Shown here: in pieces, positions 25,553 to 34,216 of the stretch
How the letters are laid out: each line of letters begins with the position of its first letter
How positions within the stretch are numbered: position 1 is the stretch's first letter
DNA from: an uncultured Shinella sp.
GTDB taxonomy: Bacteria; Pseudomonadota; Alphaproteobacteria; Rhizobiales; Rhizobiaceae
DNA: 36,609 nt
NCBI RefSeq assembly: GCF_946479415.1
Contig: NZ_CAMLFY010000040.1
Span: 1 to 36,609, forward strand
Direction of reading: 5' to 3'
The notes under the pieces: generated by a model
The model's input: the letters and a program-made list of their open reading frames with translations, nothing else
Database searches by the model: none
Told to the model about the DNA's origin: nothing
Program-made: the position numbers and the translations under genes

Positions 25553-26629
25553 ATGGGCGCCTATATCCTGCGTCGTCTCCTGCTGATGATCCCGACCATC
25601 TTCGGCATCATGGCGATCTCCTTTGCGATCGTGCAGTTCGCACCGGGCGGCCCGGTCGAGCAGGTCATTTCCGACCTCACCAACCAGGGCGCGGGCGACC
25701 GTCTTTCCGGCGGCGGCGACATGCTGCAGAATGCCGGCGGCGAGGGCGCCTATCGCGGCTCGCAGGGGCTCGATCCCGAATTCATCGCCAAGCTGGAAAA
25801 GCAGTTCGGCTTCGACAAGCCGCCGCTCGAGCGCTTCTTCACGATGATGTGGGATTATATGCGCTTCGATTTCGGCGAGAGCTTCTTCCGCAACACCTCG
25901 GTCGTCGATCTGATCGCCGAGAAGATGCCGGTCTCCATCTCGCTCGGCGTCTGGATCCTCATCTTCTCCTACGCCATCTCCATCCCGCTCGGCATCAAGA
26001 AGGCGGTCTCGGACGGGTCGGCCTTCGACGTCTGGACCTCGGGCATCATCATCATCGGCTATGCGGTGCCGAGCTTCCTGTTCGGCATCCTGCTGATCGT
26101 GCTCTTCGCCGGCGGGTCCTTCCTCGACTGGTTCCCGCTGCGCGGCATCGTGTCGGATAATTTCGACAGCCTCGCCTGGTGGCAGAAGCCGCTCGACTAC
26201 ATGTGGCACATGACGCTGCCGTTGATCACGCTGCTGCTTTCGGCCTTCGCCACCACGACGCTGCTCACCAAGAACTCGTTCATCGACGAGATCAAGAAGC
26301 AGTATGTCACGACGGCGCGCGCCAAGGGGCTGACGGAGGGGCAGGTGCTCTATGGTCACGTGTTCCGCAATGCCATGCTGATCATCATCGCCGGCTTCCC
26401 CGGCGCCTTCATCTCGGCCTTCTTCACGGGGTCGCTGCTCATCGAATATATCTTCTCGCTCGATGGCCTCGGCCGCCTCGGCTACGATTCCATCGTGCGG
26501 CGCGATTATCCGATCGTCTTTGCGACGCTCTTCATCTTCTCGCTGATGGGCCTCGTCGTCAGCCTCATCTCCGACCTCATCTATACCTGGGTCGACCCCC
26601 GCATCGATTTCGACCGGAGGGACGTGTGA
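25553..26629 (+). CDS. yejB: Peptide ABC transporter permease (YejB)
   Basis: A 358-residue inner-membrane permease. The N-terminal segment [20 protein letters not shown] is the standard DppB/YejB start; the binding-protein-dependent transport domain follows, with the EAA-type loop [21 protein letters not shown] long periplasmic loop between membrane segments 1 and 2 (about 35-105) is typical of YejB. It pairs with YejE to form the channel. The stop codon overlaps the yejE start (TGATG arrangement), showing translational coupling. A GGAG lies about 8 bases before the ATG. Confidence 0.94.
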   Translation: MGAYILRRLLLMIPTIFGIMAISFAIVQFAPGGPVEQVISDLTNQGAGDRLSGGGDMLQNAGGEGAYRGSQGLDPEFIAKLEKQFGFDKPPLERFFTMMWDYMRFDFGESFFRNTSVVDLIAEKMPVSISLGVWILIFSYAISIPLGIKKAVSDGSAFDVWTSGIIIIGYAVPSFLFGILLIVLFAGGSFLDWFPLRGIVSDNFDSLAWWQKPLDYMWHMTLPLITLLLSAFATTTLLTKNSFIDEIKKQYVTTARAKGLTEGQVLYGHVFRNAMLIIIAGFPGAFISAFFTGSLLIEYIFSLDGLGRLGYDSIVRRDYPIVFATLFIFSLMGLVVSLISDLIYTWVDPRIDFDRRDV

Positions 26630-27768
26630 TGAGCGCCGTGACGGATGCAAAGCCGGTCGCGCCCCCGCGCAAGGGGCTGCTCAACCCGACCAATCTGCGG
26701 CGCTGGGAAAACTTCAAGGCGAACCGGCGCGGCTACTGGTCGCTCTGGATTTTCCTCGTCATCTTCGTGCTCTCGCTCTTTGCCGAGGGCATCGCCAACG
26801 ACCGGCCGATCATCGCCTCCTACAAGGGCGAACTGCTCTTCCCGGTCGTGATCGATTATCCGGAGGAAAAGTTCGGCGGCTTCCTGGCCGAGACCGATTA
26901 CCGCTCGGATTTCATTCAGGAAGAGGTCAATGCCAACGGCTGGATGATCTGGCCGCCGATCCGCTATTCCTATAGCTCGACCAATTCCAACATCCCGCAT
27001 TCCGCCCCGACGAAACCCTTCTGGCTGATGTCGAAGGAAGAGCGCTGCGCGGGCTATCCCGGCGGCGTGAACGATCCGAACTGCACGATCAGCAACCTCA
27101 ACTGGCTCGGCACCGACGATCAGGCGCGCGACGTGCTTGCCCGCGCCATCTATGGTTTCCGCATTTCGGTTCTGTTCGGTCTGGCACTGACCATCGCGTC
27201 CGCCATTGTCGGCGTGACGGCCGGGGCCGTGCAGGGCTATTTCGGCGGCTGGACCGATCTCCTGATGCAGCGCTTCATCGAGATCTGGTCGTCGATGCCG
27301 GTGCTCTACATCCTGCTCATCATCGCCGCCATCCTGCCGCCCGGCTTCTGGATCCTGCTCGGCATCATGCTGCTCTTCTCCTGGGTCGGCTTCGTCGGGG
27401 TGGTGCGCGCGGAATTCCTGCGTGCCCGCAATTTCGAATATGTCCGGGCCGCCCGCGCGCTCGGCGTCGGCAATGTCACGATCATGTACCGGCACCTTTT
27501 GCCGAACGCGATGGTGGCGACGCTGACCTTCCTGCCCTTCATCCTCTCGGGTTCGATCACCACGCTCACCTCGCTCGATTTCTTAGGGTTTGGAATGCCG
27601 CCGGGCTCGCCGTCGCTGGGCGAGCTGATCGCGCAGGGCAAGAACAATCTTCAGGCGCCGTGGCTCGGCATCACCGCCTTCGTCGTCATGTCCGTCATGC
27701 TGTCGCTTCTGATTTTCGTCGGAGAAGCCACGCGTGACGCCTTCGATCCGAGGAAGACCTTCCGGTGA
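26629..27768 (+). CDS. yejE: Peptide ABC transporter permease (YejE)
   Basis: A 379-residue permease partner of YejB. After a cytoplasmic N-terminus and a first membrane segment (WSLWIFLVIFVLSLFAEGIA), there is a long periplasmic loop (about 55-165) containing two Cys (CAGYPGGVNDPNC), as in other YejE proteins. The transport domain carries the conserved loop EYVRAARALGVGNVTIMYRH. The start overlaps the yejB stop, and its own stop overlaps the GTG start of yejF by four bases. The two periplasmic cysteines could form a disulfide. Confidence 0.94.
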   Translation: MSAVTDAKPVAPPRKGLLNPTNLRRWENFKANRRGYWSLWIFLVIFVLSLFAEGIANDRPIIASYKGELLFPVVIDYPEEKFGGFLAETDYRSDFIQEEVNANGWMIWPPIRYSYSSTNSNIPHSAPTKPFWLMSKEERCAGYPGGVNDPNCTISNLNWLGTDDQARDVLARAIYGFRISVLFGLALTIASAIVGVTAGAVQGYFGGWTDLLMQRFIEIWSSMPVLYILLIIAAILPPGFWILLGIMLLFSWVGFVGVVRAEFLRARNFEYVRAARALGVGNVTIMYRHLLPNAMVATLTFLPFILSGSITTLTSLDFLGFGMPPGSPSLGELIAQGKNNLQAPWLGITAFVVMSVMLSLLIFVGEATRDAFDPRKTFR

Positions 27769-29399
27769 GCACACGCGAAATCCTCCTGTCCGTCAAAGAC
27801 CTGTCGGTCGCCTTCCACCAGGGCGGCAAGACCTCGCTTGCCGTCGATCAGGTGTCCTTCGACATCCACCGCGGCGAGGTCGTGGCGCTGGTCGGCGAAT
27901 CCGGCTCCGGCAAGTCGGTGACGGCCAATTCCATCCTGAAGCTCCTGCCCTATCCCGCCGCCAGTCATCCCTCCGGCGAGATCCGTTTCAACGGCAAGGA
28001 CCTGCTGAACGCGTCGGATGCGACGCTGCGCGCGGTGCGCGGCAACGACATCACGATGATCTTCCAGGAGCCGATGACCTCGCTCAATCCGCTGCATTCG
28101 ATCGAGCGGCAGATCGGCGAGATCCTCAAGCTGCACCAGGGCATCGAAGGCACCGCTGCACGCGCCAAGATTCTGGAGTTGCTGAATCAGGTCGGCATCC
28201 GCGAGCCGGAAAAGCGCCTCGCCGCCTATCCGCACGAGCTTTCCGGCGGCCAGCGCCAGCGCGTCATGATCGCCATGGCGCTCGCCAACCGCCCGGAACT
28301 GCTGATCGCCGACGAGCCGACGACGGCGCTCGACGTGACCGTGCAGGCGCAGATCCTCGAGCTCCTGAAGAAGTTGAAGGAAGAGCACGGCATGTCCATG
28401 CTCTTCATCACCCACGACCTCGGCATCGTCCGGAAATTCGCCGACCGGGTCTGCGTGATGACCAAGGGCAAGATCGTCGAGACCGGCCCGGTGGAAGAAA
28501 TCTTCTCCAACCCGCAGCATGCCTATACGCGCCACCTGCTCGCCTCCGAGCCGAAGGGCGAGCCGCGGCCGGGCGATGCCGGCCAGCCGGTCATCATCGA
28601 GGCTGACGACGTCAAGGTGTGGTTCCCGATCAAGGCCGGCTTCATGCGGCGCGTCGTCGATCATGTGAAGGCGGTCGACGGTATCGATCTCACGCTGCGC
28701 GCCGGCCATACGCTCGGCGTCGTCGGCGAATCCGGCTCCGGCAAGACGACGCTCGGTCTCGCGCTGACGCGGCTCATCGCTTCGCAGGGCCGCATCGCCT
28801 TCGTCGGGCAGGATATTGCCAGCCACTCCTTTGCCGAGATGCGGCCGCTGCGCCGGCGCATGCAGATCGTCTTCCAGGATCCTTTTGGATCGCTGTCGCC
28901 CCGCATGTCGGTGGCCGATATCGTCGCCGAGGGCCTGAAGATCCACGAGCCCGCGCTGTCGGAAGCCGAGCGCGACCATCGCGTGGCCTCGGCATTGGAG
29001 GAAACCGGCCTCGATGCCGCGACCCGCTGGCGCTATCCGCATGAATTTTCCGGCGGCCAGCGCCAGCGCATCGCGATTGCCCGCGCCATGGTGCTGAAGC
29101 CGGAATTCGTCATGCTCGACGAGCCGACCTCCGCGCTCGACATGAGCGTGCAGGCGCAGGTGGTCGAGCTGCTGCGCGATCTCCAGGCCAAGCACAATCT
29201 CGCCTATCTCTTCATCAGCCACGACCTCAAGGTCGTGCGGGCGCTCGCCAATGACATCATCGTCATGCGCGCCGGGCGCGTCGTGGAGAAAGGGCCGGCG
29301 AAGGAGATCATCGAGCGTCCCACGGAGGCCTATACCAAGGCCCTCATGGCCGCCGCCTTCAATCTCGAAGCCGTCAGGGCCGAGAGCATCCATCAGTAG
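27765..29399 (+). CDS. yejF: Peptide ABC transporter ATPase with two nucleotide-binding domains (YejF)
   Basis: A 544-residue protein with two complete ATPase domains, so one chain powers the YejBE channel. Domain 1 has Walker A GESGSGKS (44-51), signature LSGGQRQR (159-166) and Walker [14 protein letters not shown]. Domain 2 has Walker [10 protein letters not shown] (321-329), a signature FSGGQRQR and Walker [14 protein letters not shown]. Both end with the oligopeptide-type C-terminal extension (e.g. [15 protein letters not shown]). It starts with GTG at 27765, four bases inside the end of yejE. The downstream ghrA-like gene begins 17 bases after its stop. Confidence 0.95.
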   Translation: MSTREILLSVKDLSVAFHQGGKTSLAVDQVSFDIHRGEVVALVGESGSGKSVTANSILKLLPYPAASHPSGEIRFNGKDLLNASDATLRAVRGNDITMIFQEPMTSLNPLHSIERQIGEILKLHQGIEGTAARAKILELLNQVGIREPEKRLAAYPHELSGGQRQRVMIAMALANRPELLIADEPTTALDVTVQAQILELLKKLKEEHGMSMLFITHDLGIVRKFADRVCVMTKGKIVETGPVEEIFSNPQHAYTRHLLASEPKGEPRPGDAGQPVIIEADDVKVWFPIKAGFMRRVVDHVKAVDGIDLTLRAGHTLGVVGESGSGKTTLGLALTRLIASQGRIAFVGQDIASHSFAEMRPLRRRMQIVFQDPFGSLSPRMSVADIVAEGLKIHEPALSEAERDHRVASALEETGLDAATRWRYPHEFSGGQRQRIAIARAMVLKPEFVMLDEPTSALDMSVQAQVVELLRDLQAKHNLAYLFISHDLKVVRALANDIIVMRAGRVVEKGPAKEIIERPTEAYTKALMAAAFNLEAVRAESIHQ

Positions 29400-29416
29400 C
29401 CAAGAAGAGACTGCCC

Positions 29417-30370
29417 ATGAAAAGCCCCGTCATCATCGATCTGAAATTCGATCAGGAGGAGGTCGCGGCGGCGTTGAAGGGGGCCTTTCCGGACCGCGAG
29501 GTCGTCAACCTCCTGCATCCGGGCAACCGCAAGCGCGATCTCTCGGGCATCGACTATGCCGTGGTCTGGAAGCCGGGCGCCGATCTCTTTTCGCGGGCGA
29601 AGGATCTGAAGGTCGTGTTCTCCGGTGGTGCGGGCGTCGATCACGTGCTGACGCTGCCGGGCCTGCCGGATGTGCCGCTCGTCCGCTTCGTCGACGAGAC
29701 GCTGACGACCCGCATGAGCGAATGGGTGGTCATGCAGTGCCTCCTGCACATGCGCCAGCACCGGCTCTACGAAGCGCAGCGCGACAAGCGTATCTGGCGC
29801 GAGCTTTCGCAGCCCGAGGCGAAGGATTTCACCGTCGGTATCATGGGCTTCGGCGTGCTCGGGCAGGATGCGGCGAAAAAGCTCAAGACGCTCGGCTTCA
29901 ACGTCATCGGCTGGTCGAAGAGCGGCCGCAAGGTCGAGGGTTTCGAGACATTTGGCGACAGCCGTCTCGATACCTTCCTCGGCAGGAGCGATATTCTCGT
30001 CGGCCTGCTGCCGCTGACGCCGGATACGAAGGGCATCTTCAACACCGGCCTTTTCACGCGCCTCAGCCGCAAGGGGCCGTTCGGTGCGCCCGTCTTCATC
30101 AATGCCGGCCGCGGCGGCAGCCAGGTCGAGGCTGATATCGTCGCGAGCCTCAATGACGGCACGCTGCACGGCGCCTCGCTCGACGTGTTCGAGCAGGAGC
30201 CGCTGCCGCTGGAAAGCCCGCTCTGGTCGATGGACAAGGCGATATTGACGCCGCATGCGGCAGCCGCCTCCGACGTCGCAGCCCTCTTCCGCCATGTGGA
30301 ACAGCAGATCGCGCGTCTCGAAAGCGGCAAGCCGCTCGAACATCTCGTCGATCGCGACGCGGGCTACTGA
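29417..30370 (+). CDS. ghrA: Glyoxylate/hydroxypyruvate reductase A-like D-2-hydroxyacid dehydrogenase
   Basis: A 317-residue NAD(P)H-dependent dehydrogenase. The Rossmann motif is GIMGFGVLGQD (141-151); the catalytic residues are Arg232 (NAGRGG), a Glu in DVFEQEPLP and His280 (LTPHAAA). The sequence resembles GhrA, which reduces glyoxylate and hydroxypyruvate to glycolate and glycerate. AAGAAGAGA precedes the ATG. It lies 17 bases after yejF and is probably on the same mRNA; the link between peptide uptake and this reductase is not obvious. A palindromic repeat, not a terminator, follows it. Confidence 0.88.
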   Translation: MKSPVIIDLKFDQEEVAAALKGAFPDREVVNLLHPGNRKRDLSGIDYAVVWKPGADLFSRAKDLKVVFSGGAGVDHVLTLPGLPDVPLVRFVDETLTTRMSEWVVMQCLLHMRQHRLYEAQRDKRIWRELSQPEAKDFTVGIMGFGVLGQDAAKKLKTLGFNVIGWSKSGRKVEGFETFGDSRLDTFLGRSDILVGLLPLTPDTKGIFNTGLFTRLSRKGPFGAPVFINAGRGGSQVEADIVASLNDGTLHGASLDVFEQEPLPLESPLWSMDKAILTPHAAAASDVAALFRHVEQQIARLESGKPLEHLVDRDAGY

Positions 30371-30385
30371 GGTCTTTTGTTTTGC

Positions 30386-30429
30386 GCATTTCCGGACGCA
30401 AAACCGCTTCGCACTTTTGCTGAAAATGC
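30386..30429. repeat. Dispersed palindromic repeat, copy C
   Basis: Imperfect outer arms GCATTTCC and GAAAATGC enclose the core GCAAAA CCGCTTCGCAC TTTTGC. It fills the gap between the convergent ghrA and NlpC/P60 genes and touches the latter's stop codon. Confidence 0.75.
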
Positions 30430-31284
30430 TTAAGGCCGGCGGTAACCCGTCGGCCGATCATAGAGCCAGCCGATCCGCTCGATCGCGGCATCCAGCCCCT
30501 CGCGCGCCACGCTCATCGTGTGGCCGTTGGCGTGGAGGATGGTTTTCTCGTCTTCCATGATCGCCACATGGCCCTTCCAGAAGACGAGATCGCCGCGGCG
30601 CAACTCTTCACGGCTGATCGGCGTGCCGAGGCCGGCGGCCTGCATGTCGGAATCGCGTGGGCAGCCGCGGCCGGTCATCATCATCGAGAGCTGCACCAGC
30701 GCCGAGCAATCAAGCCCGAAGCCGGAACGGCCGCCCCAGAGATAGGGCGCTTCGAGGAAACGCGTGGCGACGGCGACATAGTCGTCGCTGGCGGCCTCTC
30801 CAAGCGGCAGGCAATGGCCGGCGACGACGGATTGGCCGCCTGCCAGCGTCAGATAGCGCGTGCCGCGCGTCTCGCTCTCGCCGACGATAGTTAGCCGGCT
30901 TCCGATCGATAGCGCAAAGGCGGCGGGGGTCCGGAGATCAGCGCCGCTATAGGCAAACGTGCGGGGCACGGCGACGATGTGCGTGGGGGCGGCGTCTCCC
31001 GAGGAGAGCGCCGTCTCCTCGATATAGCCGACATAGCCGTCGAAGCCGGATTTCACCCAGGCCCAGCCGTCCGCCCGGTCGAGCACCTGCACGGCTTCGC
31101 CGAACAGCACCTGCGTATCGATGCCGGCAGCGGCGTCCGGCCGGGGCCGCAGCGATGCGACGGGCACGGCGACATGTGCTGGCGTGCCGGACACGTAATG
31201 CGGTGCCTCCACGCTGCCGCGCAGCGCCTCTTCGGCGAGGTCGGGACGATAGGCATTGAGGCGGCGGTCGGGCAGGGCGTTCAT
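30430..31284 (-). CDS. NlpC/P60 (C40) family peptidase with N-terminal SH3 domains
   Basis: A 284-residue protein. The N-terminal half holds bacterial SH3-like modules (VLFGEAVQVLDRADGWAWVK, then VGYIEETAL). The C-terminal NlpC/P60 domain carries Cys193 (GLDCSALVQ), His239 (KGHVAIM) and His251 (ILHANGH), the usual catalytic set of gamma-D-glutamyl-diaminopimelate endopeptidases. There is no signal peptide, so it may act on recycled cell-wall peptides in the cytoplasm. That would suit the nearby M17 aminopeptidase, but this is inference. The ATG at 31284 lies 7 bases after the MarR stop, so the two are coupled. Confidence 0.9.
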   Translation of the reverse strand: MNALPDRRLNAYRPDLAEEALRGSVEAPHYVSGTPAHVAVPVASLRPRPDAAAGIDTQVLFGEAVQVLDRADGWAWVKSGFDGYVGYIEETALSSGDAAPTHIVAVPRTFAYSGADLRTPAAFALSIGSRLTIVGESETRGTRYLTLAGGQSVVAGHCLPLGEAASDDYVAVATRFLEAPYLWGGRSGFGLDCSALVQLSMMMTGRGCPRDSDMQAAGLGTPISREELRRGDLVFWKGHVAIMEDEKTILHANGHTMSVAREGLDAAIERIGWLYDRPTGYRRP

Positions 31285-31291
31285 GGGCGTC

Positions 31292-31642
31292 TCACGGAAC
31301 GAGCGTATGGCCCCTGGCGATGATGAGATCGCCGAGCCGTTCGAGATAGAGCGCACCCTCGACGGTGCGCTTGATGATGACATTGCGGCGATCGCGGTCG
31401 TCGCGCATGCGGGTAACGAGACCCTGTTCGCCCATCGTGTCAAGAGCGCGCGTGATGACCGGCTTGGTCACGCCGAGCTTGGCGGCGAGCCCGCGCACGG
31501 TGTGCGGCGGCGGCACGAGGTAGATTTCGAGCAGGATGGCAAGCTGGCGCAGCGTCAGGTCGCGGCCATCCGCATGCACCTGCTGCACGGTTACCTCGTG
31601 CCAGAGGCCGAGCGCCTGCGATGGGGTCAAGTCTACCGGCAC
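31292..31642 (-). CDS. MarR family transcriptional regulator
   Basis: A 116-residue winged helix-turn-helix protein: LTLRQLAILLEIYL, then TVRGLAAKLGVTKPVITRAL (recognition region) and the wing RDDRDRRNVIIKRT. It is short for a MarR protein (usually 140-160) but the DNA-binding core is complete. The start is GTG at 31642, with GGAGG four bases upstream. A symmetric site at 31711-31728 lies about 70 bases upstream and is a likely operator. It is followed after 7 bases by the NlpC/P60 gene. Confidence 0.85.
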   Translation of the reverse strand: MPVDLTPSQALGLWHEVTVQQVHADGRDLTLRQLAILLEIYLVPPPHTVRGLAAKLGVTKPVITRALDTMGEQGLVTRMRDDRDRRNVIIKRTVEGALYLERLGDLIIARGHTLVP

Positions 31643-31710
31643 GACGCCTCCGGGGATGAGCCTGTCCGCCCGATGAAAGGGCGGCTCAGGCAGTTGTCCC
31701 GCATTTGCGT

Positions 31711-31728
31711 TAGCGTTTCGTTACGCTA
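31711..31728. promoter_or_regulatory. Probable MarR operator
   Basis: Perfect arms TAGCGT and ACGCTA around TTCGTT, in the 110-base gap between the aminopeptidase stop and the MarR start. Size and symmetry fit a winged-helix dimer site. Confidence 0.5.
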
Positions 31729-31752
31729 CCGTACCGGTTCCGGAAAGGGAAG

Positions 31753-33147
31753 TCAGGCCGTGGTCGTCGTGCGCAGATGGTGGTAGAGCGCACGAATGGC
31801 CTGCGCCTCGCCGCCGACCGGCGAATGCGGCCGCTCGGCCTGCGCCCAGGCATAGATGTCGAAATGAGCCCAGTGCTTGTTGCGGGTGACGAAGCGTTTC
31901 AGGAAGAGCGCCGCGGTGATCGAGCCCGCCATGCCGCCCGAGGGGGCATTGGTGAGGTCGGCGATACGGGCGGAAACGTCCTTGTCGTAGCCCATATAGA
32001 GCGGCATGCGCCACATCGGGTCGTCCACCGTCAGGCTCGCTTCGGTGAGGTCCTGCGCCAGGTCCTCGTCGTCGGTGAAGAAGGGCGGCAGGTCGGGGCC
32101 GAGCGCCACGCGGGCCGCCCCCGTCAGCGTCGCCATGTCGACGATCAGGTCGGCCTCTTCCTCGTCGGCATAGGCCAGCGCATCGGCCAAGATCAGCCGG
32201 CCCTCGGCGTCGGTATTGTCGATCTGGACGGTCAGGCCCTTGCGGCTCTTGTAGATATCGCCGGGGCGGAAGGCGTTGGACGAGATCGAGTTCTCGACGA
32301 CGGGCACCAGCACGCGCAGGTCCACCTTCAGCTTGGCATCCATGATCATCAGCGCAAGGCCCATGACATTGGCCGCACCGCCCATGTCCTTCTTCATCAG
32401 GAGCATGGAGGAGGCCGGCTTGATGTCGAGGCCGCCGGTGTCGAAGGTCACGCCCTTGCCGACCAGCGTCACGCGCTTGTGGCCCTTCTTGCCCCAGCGC
32501 AGTTCGAGCAGGCGCGGCGCCTGTTCGGAGGCGCGGCCGACCGTGTGCACGAGCGGGAAATTCTCCTTGATCAGGTCTTCACCGGAGATGACCGAGACCT
32601 TGGCCTTGTAGTGCTCACCAAGTGCGCGAAAAACGTCCTCCAGCGCGTCCGGGCCCATGTCGTTGGTGGGCGTGTTGATCAGGTCGCGGGCGAGGAAGAC
32701 GCCGGCGAGCTGGCGCTTGATGTCGGTGGCGTCGGCATCGGACGGGATGAGCAGCGTCGGTGCCTCGGAGGCGGAGGCCTTGTAGCGTTCGAAACGGTAG
32801 CTGCCGAGACCGTAGCCGAGCGCCAGGCGGTTCGCCGTCAGCGGCGCGGTCTCGACATGCCAGTCGCCGGCCGGCAGCGCGCGGGCGAGCTTGCCCGCCA
32901 GGAAGGGGGCGTCGGACGGGTTCTTGCCAAGCCCGAAGAGTGCACCGCCGAGATGGCCGTCCGCCGTCGGCACCATCAGGAGCGCGCCCGTCTCCGCCTT
33001 GAAGCCCGCCTTCTTCGCCCAGTCCAGCGCGATGGGATCGATCGTGCCGGTCTCGATATGGGCCGGGGTGATCGCAAAGATCGGCAGCGTCTTTCCGTTC
33101 TTCGTGTTGAAGGGAGAGGGCCGGTCGATGAACTGGAAGGGGGCCAT
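31753..33147 (-). CDS. M17 family leucyl aminopeptidase
   Basis: A 464-residue cytoplasmic metallo-aminopeptidase. The two-metal site is visible in VGKGVTFDTGGLDIKP (229-244: Lys231, Asp236, Lys243), KKDMGGAAN (Asp254) and NTDAEGRLIL (311-320: Asp313, Glu315, Arg317). The N-terminal macro-like domain is present. It removes N-terminal residues from peptides and is shorter than E. coli PepA (503 residues). It comes first in the minus-strand series aminopeptidase-MarR-NlpC/P60 and is divergent from the tadD-like gene, with an inverted-repeat ladder in between. Confidence 0.93.
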   Translation of the reverse strand: MAPFQFIDRPSPFNTKNGKTLPIFAITPAHIETGTIDPIALDWAKKAGFKAETGALLMVPTADGHLGGALFGLGKNPSDAPFLAGKLARALPAGDWHVETAPLTANRLALGYGLGSYRFERYKASASEAPTLLIPSDADATDIKRQLAGVFLARDLINTPTNDMGPDALEDVFRALGEHYKAKVSVISGEDLIKENFPLVHTVGRASEQAPRLLELRWGKKGHKRVTLVGKGVTFDTGGLDIKPASSMLLMKKDMGGAANVMGLALMIMDAKLKVDLRVLVPVVENSISSNAFRPGDIYKSRKGLTVQIDNTDAEGRLILADALAYADEEEADLIVDMATLTGAARVALGPDLPPFFTDDEDLAQDLTEASLTVDDPMWRMPLYMGYDKDVSARIADLTNAPSGGMAGSITAALFLKRFVTRNKHWAHFDIYAWAQAERPHSPVGGEAQAIRALYHHLRTTTTA

Positions 33148-33184
33148 GGGGTAACCTTTGGAGAGAGCCGCGAGAATCGGCCAA

Positions 33185-33208
33185 TTAACACTCTGTTAGG
33201 GTTAACAG
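33185..33208. promoter_or_regulatory. Alternating TTAACA/TGTTA ladder
   Basis: TTAACA (33185-33190), TGTTA (33194-33198) and TAACAG (33203-33208) alternate in orientation. They form two overlapping inverted repeats, including the perfect pair CTGTTA/TAACAG around GGGT. The site sits between the divergent aminopeptidase and tadD-like genes and could bind a dimeric regulator of either. Confidence 0.45.
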
Positions 33209-33283
33209 ATTATTGCTGGAGCGGAGATTGCGGCGTGATTCCTTAACTGCCGCGTCATGCGGAAATCGCTTCGGGGACTGATC

Positions 33284-34102
33284 ATGACCGCTTACCGCAC
33301 GCGTTCGTCACTTTGCAAAGGGCTCCTGAGGGGCGTTGCCCTCGTCACCATCGCCGTGGCGGTGGCCGGCTGCGCCGGCGGCAAGAGCAACCTCACCACC
33401 GGCTCGATTTCGCGCAGCGGAAAGCCCGTCGACCAGATGAATGCGACGGAGCTTCGCGGTGCTGCCGACAGCATCGGCCAGGCCTATGCGAAGAACCCTA
33501 AGGACCGCAATATCGGCCTCAACTACGCCAATGTGCTGCGCATGAACGGGCGCAACGACCAGGCGCTCGCCGTCATGCAGCAGGTCGCCATCAATTTCCC
33601 GAGCGACCGCGACGTGCTCGCCGCCTACGGCAAGGCGCAGGCCGCCGCCGGCCAGCTGGAGCAGGCGCTGAACACGATCAATCGCGCCCAGACGCCGGAT
33701 CGCCCCGACTGGCGGCTGAAATCGGCCGAAGGCGCCATTCTCGACCAGCTCGGCCGGTCCGGCGAAGCACGCCAGCGCTACCGCGAGGCACTCGACATCA
33801 ACCAGAACGAACCCTCGGTTCTCTCCAATCTCGGCATGTCCTATCTGCTTTCGAAGGACCTGAAGACGGCGGAGACCTATCTGCGCTCTGCGGCCTCCCA
33901 ACCCGGCGCCGACAGCAGCGTGCGCCAGAACCTGGCGCTGACCATCGGCCTGCAGGGGCGCTTCCAGGAAGCGGAAAACATCGCACGGCAGGAACTGACC
34001 GCCGACCAGGCGGAGGCCAATGTCAAATATCTGCGCGGCATGCTCGCCCAGCAGAATTCCTGGAAGAAGCTCGCCGCCGACGACAACGGCAATACGAACT
34101 GA
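33284..34102 (+). CDS. tadD: Tetratricopeptide-repeat lipoprotein, TadD-like
   Basis: A 272-residue protein with a lipoprotein signal peptide: a hydrophobic segment followed by the lipobox VAGC (lipidated Cys30). After it come about five tetratricopeptide repeats (e.g. NIGLNYANVLRMNGRNDQAL, SVLSNLGMSYLLSKDLKTAE), which bind protein partners. This layout is that of TadD, the lipoprotein that helps assemble the outer-membrane secretin of the tad (Flp pilus) system. The ATG at 33284 has GGGGA 6 bases upstream, so it is preferred to the ATG at 33257. It faces tadC convergently and ends at its own terminator. Confidence 0.85.
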   Translation: MTAYRTRSSLCKGLLRGVALVTIAVAVAGCAGGKSNLTTGSISRSGKPVDQMNATELRGAADSIGQAYAKNPKDRNIGLNYANVLRMNGRNDQALAVMQQVAINFPSDRDVLAAYGKAQAAAGQLEQALNTINRAQTPDRPDWRLKSAEGAILDQLGRSGEARQRYREALDINQNEPSVLSNLGMSYLLSKDLKTAETYLRSAASQPGADSSVRQNLALTIGLQGRFQEAENIARQELTADQAEANVKYLRGMLAQQNSWKKLAADDNGNTN

Positions 34103-34149
34103 GACCAGACAATATCGAAATTTCGGATATTCCCTCCCAAGGACGCCTT

Positions 34150-34187
34150 CGCCCCGGCCGGGTTTACCTGGTCGGGGCGTTTTCTTT
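34150..34187 (+). terminator. Intrinsic terminator after tadD
   Basis: Arms CGCCCCGGCC and GGTCGGGGCG (one G-T pair) are followed by TTTTCTTT on the plus strand. Confidence 0.85.
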
Positions 34188-34216
34188 GGAGCGAGGTCTT
34201 GCGTGGGGCAGGCGGC

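Noticed and set aside
27651..29393. Minus-strand open frame of 580 codons
   Set aside because: Antisense shadow of the two ATPase domains of yejF.
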